Shown piece by piece: positions 9,604 through 19,452 of a stretch of 64,000 nucleotides of DNA. Position 1 is the stretch's first letter. Each line of letters begins with the position of its first letter. The notes under the pieces were generated by a model. It was given only the letters and a program-made list of their open reading frames with translations, had not been told where the DNA came from and did not search any database. Source of the DNA: Methylophaga thalassica MP (GTDB lineage Bacteria; Pseudomonadota; Gammaproteobacteria; Nitrosococcales; Methylophagaceae); contig NZ_AFIG01000001.1 of the NCBI RefSeq assembly GCF_000214595.1, positions 1,530,382 to 1,594,381 on the forward strand. The letters are read 5' to 3'. Position numbers and translations under genes: made by a program.

Positions 9604-11349
9604 TTATAAATCCGGCCCAATCACAATATGCAGAGCAATCGGTTCATCTTTCTCTGACAGGCCTTTCGCCAAATCAACCCGAATCAATCCTACTGGGGAG
9701 CGCCAGCGAATACCGACACCCACACTATATTCAATGGGATCACTAAAACTATTAAACGCATTCCCAAAATCAGAAAAAACAGCCGCCCCCCAATCCTTTA
9801 GAAACATATGCTCAAGTTCGACACTACCCACAGCCAGATAGCGTCCACCAACCACATCACCTTCTGAATTCTCAGGCCCCAGTGACTGGTAATCGAACCC
9901 TCTGATACTGTTGTCACCGCCAGTAAAGAAACGTAGAGAGCTGGGTAATCGTTCAAAGTCACTCACTTCGGTTGCCCCAATTGAGCCCCGGGTGATAAAG
10001 CGACTGTTCTCACCAAAAGCCTGAATCAGTTTGCCTCTGACCACAATCTGACCAAAGGTAATATCAGATAATAATGATTCAGATGCACCAGAGAGTGTCA
10101 GGGATAAACGCGCACCATGTTTTGTATAAATGGTATTGTCAGCCCAGGTACGGCTCCAGGATATGCCGGGAATAAGTAAAAAAGTTGACTCACTTTCATC
10201 GGAAATATCAAAATCTTCTTGTAAGAATTTAATTGAGCCGGTTTCATCCCAGCCCCATCTTTCACGTTTATAGTAGCTACCTACCGCAAAGGATTCACTT
10301 TCACTGGTGTCGGTATCTTGCTGTTTATATTCTGTATTGAAGCCAACGGTATTAATCGTTTCACTCCAGAATGGCATCACATAATCGGCACTTAGTGTAT
10401 TGGTGACTTGGGATAAACGTGCATCGGCTTGTAATCGGTGTCCACGTTTATTCACATAACGATTTTCCCAGCCAAGACTTAATCTTGCTCCAGTATCAGT
10501 GCCATAACCAAGACCAGCCGTATACAATTGTTTTGGTTTTTCTTCCAATGAGATATCGATGGGTACTTGCCCATCTTGTCTTTCAGCGCGCTGGGTACGA
10601 ACTGACACAGAATCAAAGTAACCACTATTACTGAGATTTTTTCTCAGTGTTAATGCTTTGTTATCCAAATAGGGTTCACCTTCCTTATAAGGTAATAACC
10701 TGTCTAATAATGGGTCGCCAACAACGGTATCCGGGAATAAGGTCTTACCAAAGCGATAACGCACACCAGAGTCATAATGCAGATAAACATTGGCGATATG
10801 ATTTGGTACATCGACTTCAACTGATGCTTGGGTCAACTTTCCATCAAAATAGCCCCGGCTCATAGCCAAGGTTAATATTGATTTTTTCGCGGCTTCGTAC
10901 TGTTGGTGATTGAGTTGCTGATCTTTTTGAAGTGGGAACGCTTTCTTTAGTTTTATAAACTCTGCATCCTCTGCAGCTTCGCCATTAAACGCGATGTCAA
11001 CCAATGCCAGCTTAACCGGTTCACCTAAATCGATGGTGTAAGTAGCTTGCCAATTGTCTTTATCGAGCGAGAGTTCACTGCTGATTTCTGGCTGGTAATA
11101 ACCAAAGACAGTTAACATCGTGCGTAATTCTTCAGGTGCCGATTTATGTAATTTTTCCAGATAACGTTTATTCAGGCGTTCACTTTCTTTTTGTTTTTCG
11201 ATAGAGAGCCCGTTGAGCAGGGTCTTTCCCATTGAAGCATCCACACCATTGATTTTTACAGTTAATTTAATGGGATCAGCAAGAAGTACTGAACTGAAGA
11301 ACAGTAAGAAAATAAAGAATAGTCTGTGAATAAAGGCTATTGCAGGCAA
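9604..11349 (-). CDS. tamA: Outer-membrane translocation and assembly module subunit TamA
   Basis: 581 residues, an Omp85-family barrel. It has a signal peptide (about 1-24, ending VLLA-DP), three POTRA-like segments (about 27-270), then a 16-strand BamA-type barrel (about 275-581) containing GDNSIRGF and ending with the strand HIVIGPDL. It works with TamB, whose gene follows directly. No promoter was pinned down in the 83 bases separating it from the araC-type gene upstream on the same strand. Confidence 0.93.
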   Translation of the reverse strand: MPAIAFIHRLFFIFLLFFSSVLLADPIKLTVKINGVDASMGKTLLNGLSIEKQKESERLNKRYLEKLHKSAPEELRTMLTVFGYYQPEISSELSLDKDNWQATYTIDLGEPVKLALVDIAFNGEAAEDAEFIKLKKAFPLQKDQQLNHQQYEAAKKSILTLAMSRGYFDGKLTQASVEVDVPNHIANVYLHYDSGVRYRFGKTLFPDTVVGDPLLDRLLPYKEGEPYLDNKALTLRKNLSNSGYFDSVSVRTQRAERQDGQVPIDISLEEKPKQLYTAGLGYGTDTGARLSLGWENRYVNKRGHRLQADARLSQVTNTLSADYVMPFWSETINTVGFNTEYKQQDTDTSESESFAVGSYYKRERWGWDETGSIKFLQEDFDISDESESTFLLIPGISWSRTWADNTIYTKHGARLSLTLSGASESLLSDITFGQIVVRGKLIQAFGENSRFITRGSIGATEVSDFERLPSSLRFFTGGDNSIRGFDYQSLGPENSEGDVVGGRYLAVGSVELEHMFLKDWGAAVFSDFGNAFNSFSDPIEYSVGVGIRWRSPVGLIRVDLAKGLSEKDEPIALHIVIGPDL

Positions 11350-11432
11350 AGTAATCTCGTGCTGGAAGTAAAAATGATGGACAACTATTATGACAGCAAT
11401 AATTGCTTGCCATTCACTAACAAAGAGGTGTT

Positions 11433-12353
11433 TTATTTATTTTGGATAAATTTTTGACGGTAAACACTTGGTGCGCAACCGAAGAAACCAGTGAATCGAC
11501 GACTAAAGTGGCTCAGGTCACTAAAACCAAAACTATAACAGGCATCGGTCACACTTTTGCCGGACTGAATTGCCTCAGCAGCGGCTTTTAAACGAATTTG
11601 TTGTTGAAACTCACCCGGCGTACAACCCAACTGCTTTTTAAACTCAACGTATAAACGGCTGCGACTCATACACGCTTTACGGCATAGCTGGTCAACATCC
11701 AGTGGATTGGCGATATTTTGCTCAAGATAGTGAATCGCTGCGGTGACACCTGTAGCATCTGGAGATTGTTGACAATAACTTAATAAAACATCACGTCCTT
11801 GTTCCCTGAGCAGTCTGATCACTAACTCTGTCACACTCAGATCCAACATAATTTCTTTGTCTGGATCGTTACGTGTATATAAGGAAACCATTTTTTCCAG
11901 CAAATACTGGGTATCACCTGTGTGATGCTTATGGATAATTTTAGGTTGATATTCCCATTCGTGATTCGGTGCATCCAGCACAATAAGATCACGCATTCGT
12001 TCGGACAACCGTTCAATTCTGTCTTTGGATATTTCAATGGTCAGACAGGTGGTTGGTGCAGTCTCATTGGCATCAGGAAAATCAATTTCTACGTGTTCAC
12101 CGGGCGGGACAACATAAGATTCATGCGGAAGAAAAAGTTCGCCATCGTTATTGTGCGGACTATGCATGACTTTGCGTCCACTCACCATGCCACAGTAGAG
12201 TAATTGTTGTGCTTCAAGGCCCACTCTGCTGGCTGCGCGATACGTGTCATAAATGCTCAGTTCTGACTCCGGGCCAGCGAACTGAACTTTATTTTCCGTC
12301 AATAATTGTCGTTTTTCACGCCGTTTTACCAGCGAGAGTTTCTCAATTTTCAT
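11433..12353 (-). CDS. AraC-family transcriptional activator, probably of the divergent aldehyde dehydrogenase
   Basis: 306 residues. The N-terminal half resembles the AraC_N-type ligand/dimer domain, with a segment around FLPHESYVVPPGEHVEIDF. The C-terminal 100 residues hold two helix-turn-helix motifs, the second in SVTDACYSFGFSDLSHFSRRF, with the usual family ending APSVYRQK. It is divergent from the aldehyde dehydrogenase gene across 154 bases that hold two TCAGTCAA direct repeats 21 bp apart. Control of the dehydrogenase is inferred from this arrangement. The inducer is unknown; an alcohol or aldehyde is a guess. Confidence 0.85.
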   Translation of the reverse strand: MKIEKLSLVKRREKRQLLTENKVQFAGPESELSIYDTYRAASRVGLEAQQLLYCGMVSGRKVMHSPHNNDGELFLPHESYVVPPGEHVEIDFPDANETAPTTCLTIEISKDRIERLSERMRDLIVLDAPNHEWEYQPKIIHKHHTGDTQYLLEKMVSLYTRNDPDKEIMLDLSVTELVIRLLREQGRDVLLSYCQQSPDATGVTAAIHYLEQNIANPLDVDQLCRKACMSRSRLYVEFKKQLGCTPGEFQQQIRLKAAAEAIQSGKSVTDACYSFGFSDLSHFSRRFTGFFGCAPSVYRQKFIQNK

Positions 12354-12404
12354 TAGGATATCTTATACCAAATTACAAAATATTTTTGGAATGGTTCTGG
12401 ACTC

Positions 12405-12433
12405 TCAGTCAAGTGATTGAGATTTTCAGTCAA
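12405..12433 (+). promoter_or_regulatory. Direct-repeat operator candidate for the AraC-type activator
   Basis: TCAGTCAA occurs at 12405-12412 and again at 12426-12433, exactly 21 bp (two helical turns) apart on the same strand. A third partial CAGTCA is at 12444-12449. Direct repeats spaced this way and ending just before the -35 are typical of AraC-family activator sites. The binding protein is inferred from position only. Confidence 0.55.
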
Positions 12434-12439
12434 ACACAC

Positions 12440-12468
12440 TTGCCAGTCATGGAATTATCCTGTATCTT
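12440..12468 (+). promoter_or_regulatory. Putative promoter of the aldehyde dehydrogenase gene
   Basis: TTGCCA (12440-12445), a 17-base spacer, then TATCTT (12463-12468). The imperfect -10 fits an activator-dependent promoter. It lies just downstream of the TCAGTCAA repeats. Confidence 0.5.
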
Positions 12469-12507
12469 TATGTTCATACTATAACCATAAGCAAAGAGAG
12501 AAAGACT

Positions 12508-14028
12508 ATGATCTATGCAAAACCCGGTACTGAAGGCGCTGTCGTCAGTTTTGAATCGCGTTATGAAAACTTTATTGGGGGCAAATGGGTTGCGCCCGTA
12601 AAAGGTCAATATTTTACGAATACCACACCTGTAACAGGTGAAGTCATCTGTGAGATTCCAGAATCGACTGCAGAAGATATTGATTTGGCATTAGATGCTG
12701 CGCATGCAGCGAAAGATGCCTGGGGAAAAACATCTGTTCAACAACGTTCCAACATTCTGTTAAAAATCGCCGATCGCATCGAAGAAAACCTTGAAATGCT
12801 GGCCGTGGCTGAAACTTGGGACAACGGCAAAGCAGTCCGTGAAACATTAAATGCCGATATTCCACTCGCCGCTGATCACTTCCGTTATTTTGCCGGCTGT
12901 ATTCGTGCTCAAGAAGGCACCATGGGGGAAATCGACGAAACTACCGTGGCCTATCACTTCCATGAACCACTGGGTGTAGTTGGTCAAATTATTCCCTGGA
13001 ACTTCCCATTGTTAATGGCTGCATGGAAACTGGCGCCAGCTTTAGCTGCTGGCAACTGCATCGTCATGAAACCAGCAGAATCAACCCCTGTTTCCATTCT
13101 TAAATTGATGGAAGTCATTGGTGATTTATTACCGCCAGGCGTACTGAATATCGTTAACGGTATGGGCCGCGTGGCTGGTGAAGCATTAGCCTCAAGCACA
13201 CGTATTGCCAAAATTGCCTTCACAGGTTCAACACCAGTTGGCTCGCATATCATGAAACGTGCAGCGGAAAACATTATCCCATCAACAACTGAATTAGGTG
13301 GTAAATCACCGAACATCTTCTTTGAAGATATTATGCAGCAAGAAGAAGACTACATTAATAAGTGTGCTGAAGGTTTAGTACTGGCCTTCTTTAACCAGGG
13401 TGAAGTCTGCACATGCCCATCTCGTGCTGTTATTCAAGAAAGCATCTATGACGATTTCATCAAGATTGTTATGGATCGTGCTAAGAAAATTAAGCGTGGT
13501 AATCCATTAGATACTGAAGTTCAGGTCGGTGCTCAGGCTTCACAAATGCAATTTGATAAGATTCTGAGCTATGTCGATATTGGTCGTCAGGAAGGCGCTG
13601 AAGTATTAATGGGTGGCGCTGTAGAGCAACTGGGTGCCGAATTTGAGAATGGCTACTACATTCAGCCTACCTTGATGAAAGGCCACAACAAGATGCGCAT
13701 CTTCCAGGAAGAAATCTTTGGCCCGGTCGTCTCTGTGACCACATTCAAAGATGAAGCAGAAGCACTAGAAATCGCTAACGATACAGAGTTTGGTCTTGGT
13801 GCAGGTTTATGGACCCGAGATATGAATCTGGCTTACCGCATGGGACGTGGCATCCAGGCGGGTCGTGTATGGACAAACTGCTACCACATGTACCCTGCTC
13901 ACGCGGCATTCGGTGGTTATAAAAAATCTGGCGTTGGTCGTGAAACCCACAAAATGGTGCTTGAGCATTATCAACAAACGAAAAACTTGTTGGTTAGCTA
14001 CAGCACCAGCCCGCTCGGTTTCTTCTAG
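12508..14028 (+). CDS. exaC: NAD-dependent (acet)aldehyde dehydrogenase, ExaC/AldB type
   Basis: 506 residues, the length of the ExaC/AldB/AcoD class. It oxidises acetaldehyde or similar short aldehydes to the acid. Key residues are N165 in PWNFP, the general base E262 in ELGGKSPN, and the catalytic cysteine C301 in [11 protein letters not shown]. The NAD-fold segment AFTGSTPVG is at about 238-246. An AraC-type regulator is divergent upstream, and acetyl-CoA synthetase follows after a terminator. Together they give aldehyde to acetate to acetyl-CoA. In a methylotroph it might instead serve other aldehydes; substrate is inferred from the class. Confidence 0.88.
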   Translation: MIYAKPGTEGAVVSFESRYENFIGGKWVAPVKGQYFTNTTPVTGEVICEIPESTAEDIDLALDAAHAAKDAWGKTSVQQRSNILLKIADRIEENLEMLAVAETWDNGKAVRETLNADIPLAADHFRYFAGCIRAQEGTMGEIDETTVAYHFHEPLGVVGQIIPWNFPLLMAAWKLAPALAAGNCIVMKPAESTPVSILKLMEVIGDLLPPGVLNIVNGMGRVAGEALASSTRIAKIAFTGSTPVGSHIMKRAAENIIPSTTELGGKSPNIFFEDIMQQEEDYINKCAEGLVLAFFNQGEVCTCPSRAVIQESIYDDFIKIVMDRAKKIKRGNPLDTEVQVGAQASQMQFDKILSYVDIGRQEGAEVLMGGAVEQLGAEFENGYYIQPTLMKGHNKMRIFQEEIFGPVVSVTTFKDEAEALEIANDTEFGLGAGLWTRDMNLAYRMGRGIQAGRVWTNCYHMYPAHAAFGGYKKSGVGRETHKMVLEHYQQTKNLLVSYSTSPLGFF

Positions 14029-14047
14029 AAGCCTTACCACTCCCAAA

Positions 14048-14083
14048 AACTCTCCCTCGATAAATATTGAGGGAGAGTTTTTT
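14048..14083 (+). terminator. Rho-independent terminator after the aldehyde dehydrogenase gene
   Basis: The 11-bp arms AACTCTCCCTC (14048-14058) and GAGGGAGAGTT (14069-14079) pair perfectly and run into six T. It separates exaC from acsA, so acsA probably has its own promoter or depends on read-through. Confidence 0.88.
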
Positions 14084-14158
14084 ATGTCTGCTTAACACAC
14101 ATTGATAATCATTGTATTGTGTTAATTTAGCTAAAGAATACTTATAAAGGTGTCGCAT

Positions 14159-16123
14159 ATGGCTCAAGATAATATCGAATCAACCTTACATGAAGACCGT
14201 CAGTTTCCACCCAGTGAAGCCTTTCTAAAAACGGCATCATTACTTTCAGAACAACTTGATGCGTTATACAAAAAAGCGGAACAGGATCATGAAACCTTCT
14301 GGGCTGACATAGCACGACAGGAAATTGATTGGAAACAAGCTTTTACTCAAACACTGGACGACAGTAATGCACCTCATTACCGCTGGTTTGCCGATGGCAA
14401 ACTTAATGTCTCCTATAACTGCCTTGATCGTCAGCTTGAAAAAAATGCCGAAAAAACCGCGGTTATTTTTGAGGGAGAAAAAGGTGATGTAGAACATATC
14501 AGTTATCGCGAACTTCACCGTCGCGTGAGCATCTTTGCCAATGCATTGAAAGCACAAGGTATCGGTAAAGGTGACCGCGTCATTATCTACATGCCAATGA
14601 TCACCGAATCTGTTATCGCTATGCAGGCTTGCGCACGTATTGGCGCCATTCACTCCGTGGTGTTCGGTGGCTTTTCTGCGTCATCATTAAAAGACCGTAT
14701 CGAAGATACCCAAGCGAAATTGGTCATCACAGCGGATGGTGGTTTCCGTGGTGGTAAAACAGTTGAACTGAAAAAAACAGCCGATCAAGCCTTAGCATCA
14801 GGCTGTGACACTGTTGAAAAAGTCATTGTCTACCAAAGAACAAAACATGACGTTTCCATGCAAGCAGGCAGAGATATCTGGTGGTCTGATGCCACGGCAG
14901 ATCAGTCTGATGAATGTGAACCGGAATGGATGGATGCGGCAGATCCTTTATTTCTTCTCTACACGTCAGGTTCTACGGGTAAACCTAAAGGCATTCAACA
15001 TAGCTGTGGTGGTTACCTATTAAATGCGATCACCACGATGCGCTGGGTCTTTGATATCCAAGACTCTGATGTTTTCTGGTGTACGGCAGATGTAGGCTGG
15101 ATTACCGGCCACACCTATGTCGCCTATGGCCCGCTTGCCACCGGCGCCACACAGGTTATCTATGAAGGCGTACCGACAGTACCTGATTCCGGCCGTTTCT
15201 GGGATATCTGTCAACGTCATGGCGTCACTATTTTCTACACAGCCCCCACCGCTATTCGTGCATTAATGAAAGTCGGTGATGACATACCAAATAGTTACGA
15301 TCTATCTAAACTGCGACTATTAGGTACCGTGGGAGAACCTATCAATCCTGAAGCCTGGATGTGGTATTACAACGTTATTGGTCAGGGGCGCTGTCCGATT
15401 GTTGATACTTGGTGGCAAACGGAAACCGGCGCACATATGATTGCACCCGTTCCAGGCGTTACTCATGCAAAACCAGGCTCTTGTACTCGTCCTCTTCCAG
15501 GTATTGATGCTGCGATCGTTAATGACGATGGTGAAGAAATCACTACTGCCAATCAGGGTGGTTATCTCGTCATTCGTAAACCATGGCCATCGATGATTCA
15601 AACCATCTGGGGCGATGATCAACGTTATAAAGATACCTACTGGCCTTATTTTGGTGGTAAGTATTACTTAGCCGGTGATAGTGCCAGACGAGATGATAAT
15701 GGCTTTTTCTGGATCATGGGCCGTATTGATGACGTACTGAATGTATCTGGTCACCGCCTGGGTACCATGGAAATTGAATCTGCCCTTGTCGCTCATCCAC
15801 GTGTGGCGGAAGCTGCCGTAGTCGGTCGTCCACATGATGTAAAAGGTGAAGCCGTTTTTGCTTATGTTGTGTTAAAAGGTGATCGTCCCGAAGGTGGTGA
15901 AGACGAAGAGTTAACTAAAGAACTGCGTAATTGGGTTGGTGAACAAATTGGCCCTATCGCTAAACCAGATGATATTCGTTATTCAGATAATTTACCTAAG
16001 ACCCGCTCAGGTAAAATCATGCGTCGTTTACTTCGTACTATTGCCAAAGGTGAAGAAATCACGCAAGACACCTCCACTCTGGAAAATGAGTCTATCCTGT
16101 TACAACTGCAAGGTAAGGCTTGA
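14159..16123 (+). CDS. acs: Acetyl-CoA synthetase (AMP-forming)
   Basis: About 654 residues. It activates acetate to acetyl-CoA through acetyl-AMP. The adenylate-forming signature [11 protein letters not shown] is present, as is the C-terminal [11 protein letters not shown], whose lysine is the catalytic residue and the usual acetylation site. WWQTETG is the acetate-pocket tryptophan motif. I chose ATG 14159 because AAAGG ends 8 bases before it; the GTG at 14150 directly abuts that site and would leave no spacing. Its stop codon overlaps the hslR start (TGATG). Confidence 0.93.
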   Translation: MAQDNIESTLHEDRQFPPSEAFLKTASLLSEQLDALYKKAEQDHETFWADIARQEIDWKQAFTQTLDDSNAPHYRWFADGKLNVSYNCLDRQLEKNAEKTAVIFEGEKGDVEHISYRELHRRVSIFANALKAQGIGKGDRVIIYMPMITESVIAMQACARIGAIHSVVFGGFSASSLKDRIEDTQAKLVITADGGFRGGKTVELKKTADQALASGCDTVEKVIVYQRTKHDVSMQAGRDIWWSDATADQSDECEPEWMDAADPLFLLYTSGSTGKPKGIQHSCGGYLLNAITTMRWVFDIQDSDVFWCTADVGWITGHTYVAYGPLATGATQVIYEGVPTVPDSGRFWDICQRHGVTIFYTAPTAIRALMKVGDDIPNSYDLSKLRLLGTVGEPINPEAWMWYYNVIGQGRCPIVDTWWQTETGAHMIAPVPGVTHAKPGSCTRPLPGIDAAIVNDDGEEITTANQGGYLVIRKPWPSMIQTIWGDDQRYKDTYWPYFGGKYYLAGDSARRDDNGFFWIMGRIDDVLNVSGHRLGTMEIESALVAHPRVAEAAVVGRPHDVKGEAVFAYVVLKGDRPEGGEDEELTKELRNWVGEQIGPIAKPDDIRYSDNLPKTRSGKIMRRLLRTIAKGEEITQDTSTLENESILLQLQGKA

Positions 16124-16524
16124 TGGCACAACAGGACTCTCGTTCTGAATCTCAGCGATTAGATAAATGGTTGTGGGCCGCGCGTTTTTATAAAACGCGT
16201 GGTCTCGCCGTTGAAGCCATCTCAGGTGGCAAAGTCCACGTCAATGGACAACGTGTTAAACCCAGTCGAACAGTTCGCATTGAAGACACGCTGACCATTT
16301 CCAAACCACCCTACGAATTTGAAGTGATTATTCAGGGGTTAAATCTGCAACGTCGCCCCGCTTCCGAAGCGGAACAGCTTTATGAAGAAACACCTCAAAG
16401 CCGTGATAAACGCGAATTATTGCGTGAACAAATAAAAAACGAACCGCTGGGTTTCCGACAACAGAAAGGTCGGCCCAGTAAACGTGATCGTCGTAATATC
16501 ATCAAATTTACCCGTGAGTCTTGA
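16123..16524 (+). CDS. hslR: Heat shock protein 15 (S4-domain ribosome rescue factor)
   Basis: 133 residues. Hsp15 binds free 50S subunits carrying nascent chains. The N-terminal S4 RNA-binding domain covers about 10-60, and a basic C-terminal tail is rich in R and K (GRPSKRDRRN). The ATG at 16123 overlaps the acsA stop and has AAGG four bases upstream; a TTG one codon earlier is unlikely. The coupling to acsA is translational. Confidence 0.9.
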   Translation: MAQQDSRSESQRLDKWLWAARFYKTRGLAVEAISGGKVHVNGQRVKPSRTVRIEDTLTISKPPYEFEVIIQGLNLQRRPASEAEQLYEETPQSRDKRELLREQIKNEPLGFRQQKGRPSKRDRRNIIKFTRES

Positions 16525-16529
16525 TAGTT

Positions 16530-16952
16530 ATGTCAGACCAAGACTTCATCCTTAGCTCGATTAAAAAAACACAGAAAGATGTCTTTAAATTAGCGATAGA
16601 AATGCAAAAAAGAGCCGCTGAAGTCGGGTTTGACTGGCCCAGTCCTGATGGCGTATTAGACAAAATCCATGAAGAAATTGATGAGCTAGGTCAGGAAATC
16701 AAACATCATTCTGACAAATCAGTGCTTTTAGCTGAACTAGGTGACATCTTATTTGCCTGCTGTAACCTGGCAAGACATTTGGATATTGATCCTGCAGAAG
16801 CACTCAACAGTAGCAACACCAAGTTTTACCGACGCTTTAATTATGTGGAAACAGCGGTTACAGCTCAGGGTAAACAATTTGAAGATTTTTCGCTGGAAGA
16901 GTTAGATAGTCTATGGAACTCAGCTAAACAATTAGAGCGATCTGAAGATTAA
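16530..16952 (+). CDS. MazG-like nucleoside triphosphate pyrophosphohydrolase
   Basis: 140 residues from ATG 16530, six bases after the hslR stop (TTG 16521 is the longer alternative). The all-alpha NTP pyrophosphatase metal site is visible as HEEIDELGQEI and AELGDILFA, followed by NLARHLDIDPAEAL and the ending KFYRRFNYVE typical of the MazG C-terminal domain. Full MazG has two such domains; this is a single-domain form. It probably hydrolyses aberrant or stress-related NTPs. It converges on moaA with a two-base gap. Confidence 0.85.
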   Translation: MSDQDFILSSIKKTQKDVFKLAIEMQKRAAEVGFDWPSPDGVLDKIHEEIDELGQEIKHHSDKSVLLAELGDILFACCNLARHLDIDPAEALNSSNTKFYRRFNYVETAVTAQGKQFEDFSLEELDSLWNSAKQLERSED

Positions 16953-16954
16953 CA

Positions 16955-17962
16955 CTAGCCGCCCGTAACGCTCATGTGCCGAAAAATAATTGGCTGAGCC
17001 TTGATATCAAAATCATGACCTTTCGGTTTAATGTCCATGGAATCAACAATCGCCTGTTTCAATGCCTGCATATCGCCAGGATACCGCCGTATGACGTCAC
17101 GTAAATCCATCGAGTGCTCCTGCCCCAAACACAGTAGCAAACGACCTTCTGTCGTCACCCTGACACGATTACAGCTATCACAGAAGTTATGACTGTGTGG
17201 TGAGATAAAACCAATTTTGCTTGTCGTGCCAGCTACCTGATAATAACGTGATGGACCGCCAGTAGAAGCGATACTGGCTTGTAAATCGAATACGGTTTTT
17301 AACGTGGCTAATACCTCATCGCTGGAACAATAACTTTCTTCACGAGCATGCGAGACATGGCCTAAAGGCATTTCTTCAATGTAGGAAATATCCAGATCGT
17401 TATCAATAGCAAACTGGGCTAAATCAATGATTTCATCTTCATTGCGCCCTTTCATGATGACCGCGTTTAATTTAATACGTTTGAAGTTGGCTTTTTTTGC
17501 TGCGGCGATGCCCGTCAGAACCGTGTCCAGATCACCAGTTCTTGTTAATGCCTTAAATTTTTCAGCATTTAAAGAGTCCAGACTGATATTGATACGATCT
17601 AAGCCCGAATCGGCTAAGGTCTGGGCATACTTTTCCAGCTTGGAGCCATTGGTGGTTAATGTCAGCTCTTTAAGCGAGGTCGAAGCTTTAAGCTGACCTA
17701 GTTCATTAAAGAGCCAATCCACATCACGTCTTACCAGCGGTTCACCACCGGTAATACGTACTTTTTCCACACCGAGTTCACAGAAAGCACGCAACAGAAA
17801 AACGATTTCTTCCAGGCTAAGTAATTGTTGCCGAGGCATGAAAGTCATTTCTTCATCCATGCAATACACACAACGAAAGTCACATCTATCCGTAATAGAC
17901 ATACGCACATACGTCACCTTACGTCCAAAGCGATCAATCAATTGTGTGGGTAATTTAGCCAT
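16955..17962 (-). CDS. moaA: GTP 3',8-cyclase MoaA (molybdenum cofactor synthesis)
   Basis: 335 residues. This radical-SAM enzyme converts GTP to 3',8-cyclo-7,8-dihydro-GTP, the first step of molybdopterin synthesis. The SAM cluster cysteines are C27, C31 and C34. The second [4Fe-4S] cluster that binds GTP uses C261, C264 and C278. The C-terminal double glycine (VTGG) needed for activity is intact. A DUF2892 gene lies 5 bases upstream on the same strand. Confidence 0.95.
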   Translation of the reverse strand: MAKLPTQLIDRFGRKVTYVRMSITDRCDFRCVYCMDEEMTFMPRQQLLSLEEIVFLLRAFCELGVEKVRITGGEPLVRRDVDWLFNELGQLKASTSLKELTLTTNGSKLEKYAQTLADSGLDRINISLDSLNAEKFKALTRTGDLDTVLTGIAAAKKANFKRIKLNAVIMKGRNEDEIIDLAQFAIDNDLDISYIEEMPLGHVSHAREESYCSSDEVLATLKTVFDLQASIASTGGPSRYYQVAGTTSKIGFISPHSHNFCDSCNRVRVTTEGRLLLCLGQEHSMDLRDVIRRYPGDMQALKQAIVDSMDIKPKGHDFDIKAQPIIFRHMSVTGG

Positions 17963-17967
17963 GCTGT

Positions 17968-18189
17968 TTATTTACTCTTTTTGCTCTCTTTATCGACCTG
18001 ACATGATGTTTGACATGTAGATAATCCAAACACCCCGTAAGCAAGACAACGACCAGTGAATGCGTTTATTAATAAACCAACTCCCAACAGCCACCACCAA
18101 TTACTGTCATAGATGGCGTAGGCTATTATAACTGTGCCGATAATAATTCGACACCAACGATCCCAATTAGCCAGATTTTTCTTCACCAT
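17968..18189 (-). CDS. DUF2892-family small membrane protein
   Basis: 73 residues. The N-terminal WDRWCRIIIGTVIIAYAI and the following WWWLLGVGLLINAFTGRC form two membrane helices in the DUF2892 (YgaP membrane-domain-like) pattern. A cysteine cluster near the end (C48, C58, C62) is in the context LSTCQTSCQ. The function of the family is poorly known; some members are fused to rhodanese. It is likely cotranscribed with moaA. Confidence 0.75.
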   Translation of the reverse strand: MVKKNLANWDRWCRIIIGTVIIAYAIYDSNWWWLLGVGLLINAFTGRCLAYGVFGLSTCQTSCQVDKESKKSK

Positions 18190-18200
18190 TCCACCATAAA

Positions 18201-18227
18201 AATAAACCCCGCAGTGCGGGGTTTATT
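18201..18227 (-). terminator. Terminator of the yccA-like gene
   Basis: AATAAACCCCGCA (18201-18213) pairs with TGCGGGGTTTATT (18215-18227), a 13-bp stem with a one-base centre that will open to a small loop. On the minus strand it is followed by TTTTTAT. It lies 28 bases past the 18255 stop. Confidence 0.8.
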
Positions 18228-18254
18228 AGAAAGTAAATGAACCAGATAGTTCAA

Positions 18255-18926
18255 TTAGTCATCGCCAGAGAAGGCACCAATTAATTGCAGCAAGCTGACA
18301 AACAAGTTGTAGATACTGACATACAGTGTGATGGTCGCCATGATGTAGTTGGTTTCACCACCATTAACGATTTGGCTTGTTTCGAAAAGAATCAGACCCG
18401 CCATCAATAATACAAACATCGCTGACACAGCTAGGGACAGACCTGGCATTTCAAAAAAGAACGCGGCTAAGCTGGCTAGAAAAGCAACCAGAATACCAAC
18501 GAATAAGAAGCCGCCCATAAAGCTAAAGTCTTTTTCACTTTTTACAGCATAAGCCGATAAAGCGATAAAGATAATGCCTGTACCACCAAGAGCTTGCATC
18601 ACAATTTGTGGGCCATTAGGTAAACCTAAATAGGCATTGACAATCGGACCTAGCGTTAAGCCCATAAAACCTGTCAGAGCAAAAACAGACACAATGCCCC
18701 AAGCACTGTTACGAAGTTTAGTTGTTAAGAAAAGTAACCCAAAATACCCAACCAGTGTAATAATGATGCCAGGATGTGGCAGGTTGAGTGCCATTGATAC
18801 TCCAGCAGTCATAGCACTAAATAATAGTGTCATGGCTAATAAACTATACGTATTACGTAAAAGTTTATTGGTTTGAACCGCAGACTGCTGCGAACGAACA
18901 ACAGTTGATTCAGCGTTATAATTCAT
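18255..18926 (-). CDS. Bax inhibitor-1/YccA family membrane protein
   Basis: 223 residues with seven hydrophobic helices. The family pattern includes NKLLRNTYSLLAMTLLFSA at the start of helix 1 and conserved acidic residues near the C-terminus (LFETSQI, FSGDD). E. coli YccA interacts with the FtsH protease and protects SecY; BI-1 homologues behave as calcium leak channels. GGAG precedes the start by about 7 bases. It is monocistronic, ended by a strong hairpin. Confidence 0.9.
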   Translation of the reverse strand: MNYNAESTVVRSQQSAVQTNKLLRNTYSLLAMTLLFSAMTAGVSMALNLPHPGIIITLVGYFGLLFLTTKLRNSAWGIVSVFALTGFMGLTLGPIVNAYLGLPNGPQIVMQALGGTGIIFIALSAYAVKSEKDFSFMGGFLFVGILVAFLASLAAFFFEMPGLSLAVSAMFVLLMAGLILFETSQIVNGGETNYIMATITLYVSIYNLFVSLLQLIGAFSGDD

Positions 18927-19045
18927 CAGTTTTCTCCGTGTTTTTTCCAGTTGATGAAAAGCTTATAATAATGACACCTATCCTACTCGATAAGTTCTAA
19001 ATGGCAATAGATATTATCTATCTACAAATAATTTTATTTTTACGG

Positions 19046-19074
19046 TTGTGTTACCGAACCATTATCTGTATTAT
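19046..19074 (+). promoter_or_regulatory. Promoter of tRNA-Ser(UGA)
   Basis: TTGTGT (19046-19051), 17 bases, then TATTAT (19069-19074). A pyrimidine- and GC-containing discriminator (TTCGCC) follows, with the tRNA start 11 bases further on. Confidence 0.65.
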
Positions 19075-19085
19075 TTCGCCTCTCT

Positions 19086-19175
19086 GGAGAGTTGACAGAG
19101 CGGTTGAATGTACCGGTCTTGAAAACCGGCGTGGTTTAACGACCACCCAGGGTTCGAATCCCTGACTCTCCGCCA
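19086..19175 (+). tRNA. tRNA-Ser(UGA)
   Basis: 90 bases including an encoded CCA. The acceptor GGAGAGT pairs with ACTCTCC, the anticodon loop is CTTGAAA (anticodon UGA), there is a long class II variable arm, and the T-arm is GGTTCGAATCC. It decodes UCA and related serine codons. Confidence 0.97.
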
Positions 19176-19181
19176 TACATT

Positions 19182-19209
19182 AAAAGCCCCTTTTCGAAGG
19201 GGCTTTTTT
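19182..19209 (+). terminator. Terminator after tRNA-Ser(UGA)
   Basis: AAAAGCCCCTT (from 19182) pairs with AAGGGGCTTTT around a short TTCG-type loop, then T run. It directly follows the tRNA. Confidence 0.88.
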
Positions 19210-19362
19210 GTTTCAGCTCAATGCTTTCAGGAATCCACTCTAATTTAGTATGGATGGTTTTCCCGGGATAGAGCCTCCGGCCTTAACTTTTAGCTGTCCA
19301 GCAATAGAAACTGCCTTTAAATCTTCAAAATTAAAGCTTATCTCCTACTTATTATGCTAAAC

Positions 19363-19376
19363 CTGATATAGATCAG
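19363..19376 (+). promoter_or_regulatory. FNR/CRP-like palindrome upstream of the phosphorylase cluster
   Basis: CTGATATAGATCAG is a perfect 5-4-5 inverted repeat matching the TGAT-N4-ATCA core of FNR/Anr/Dnr boxes, with outer C/G where FNR has T/A. It lies 77 bases before the start codon of the phosphorylase gene. The regulator is inferred. Confidence 0.4.
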
Positions 19377-19452
19377 TTATACAAACAAATCAGATTGACC
19401 GACTCTGTTACGAACAATTAAGCTTGAACTAAGTTACTAGCTCGAGTCCAGT

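Noticed and set aside
12369-12480. Possible sigma-54 promoter for the aldehyde dehydrogenase gene
   Set aside because: A TGG is present, but no GC element at the right spacing; a sigma-70-like pair with activator repeats explains the region better.
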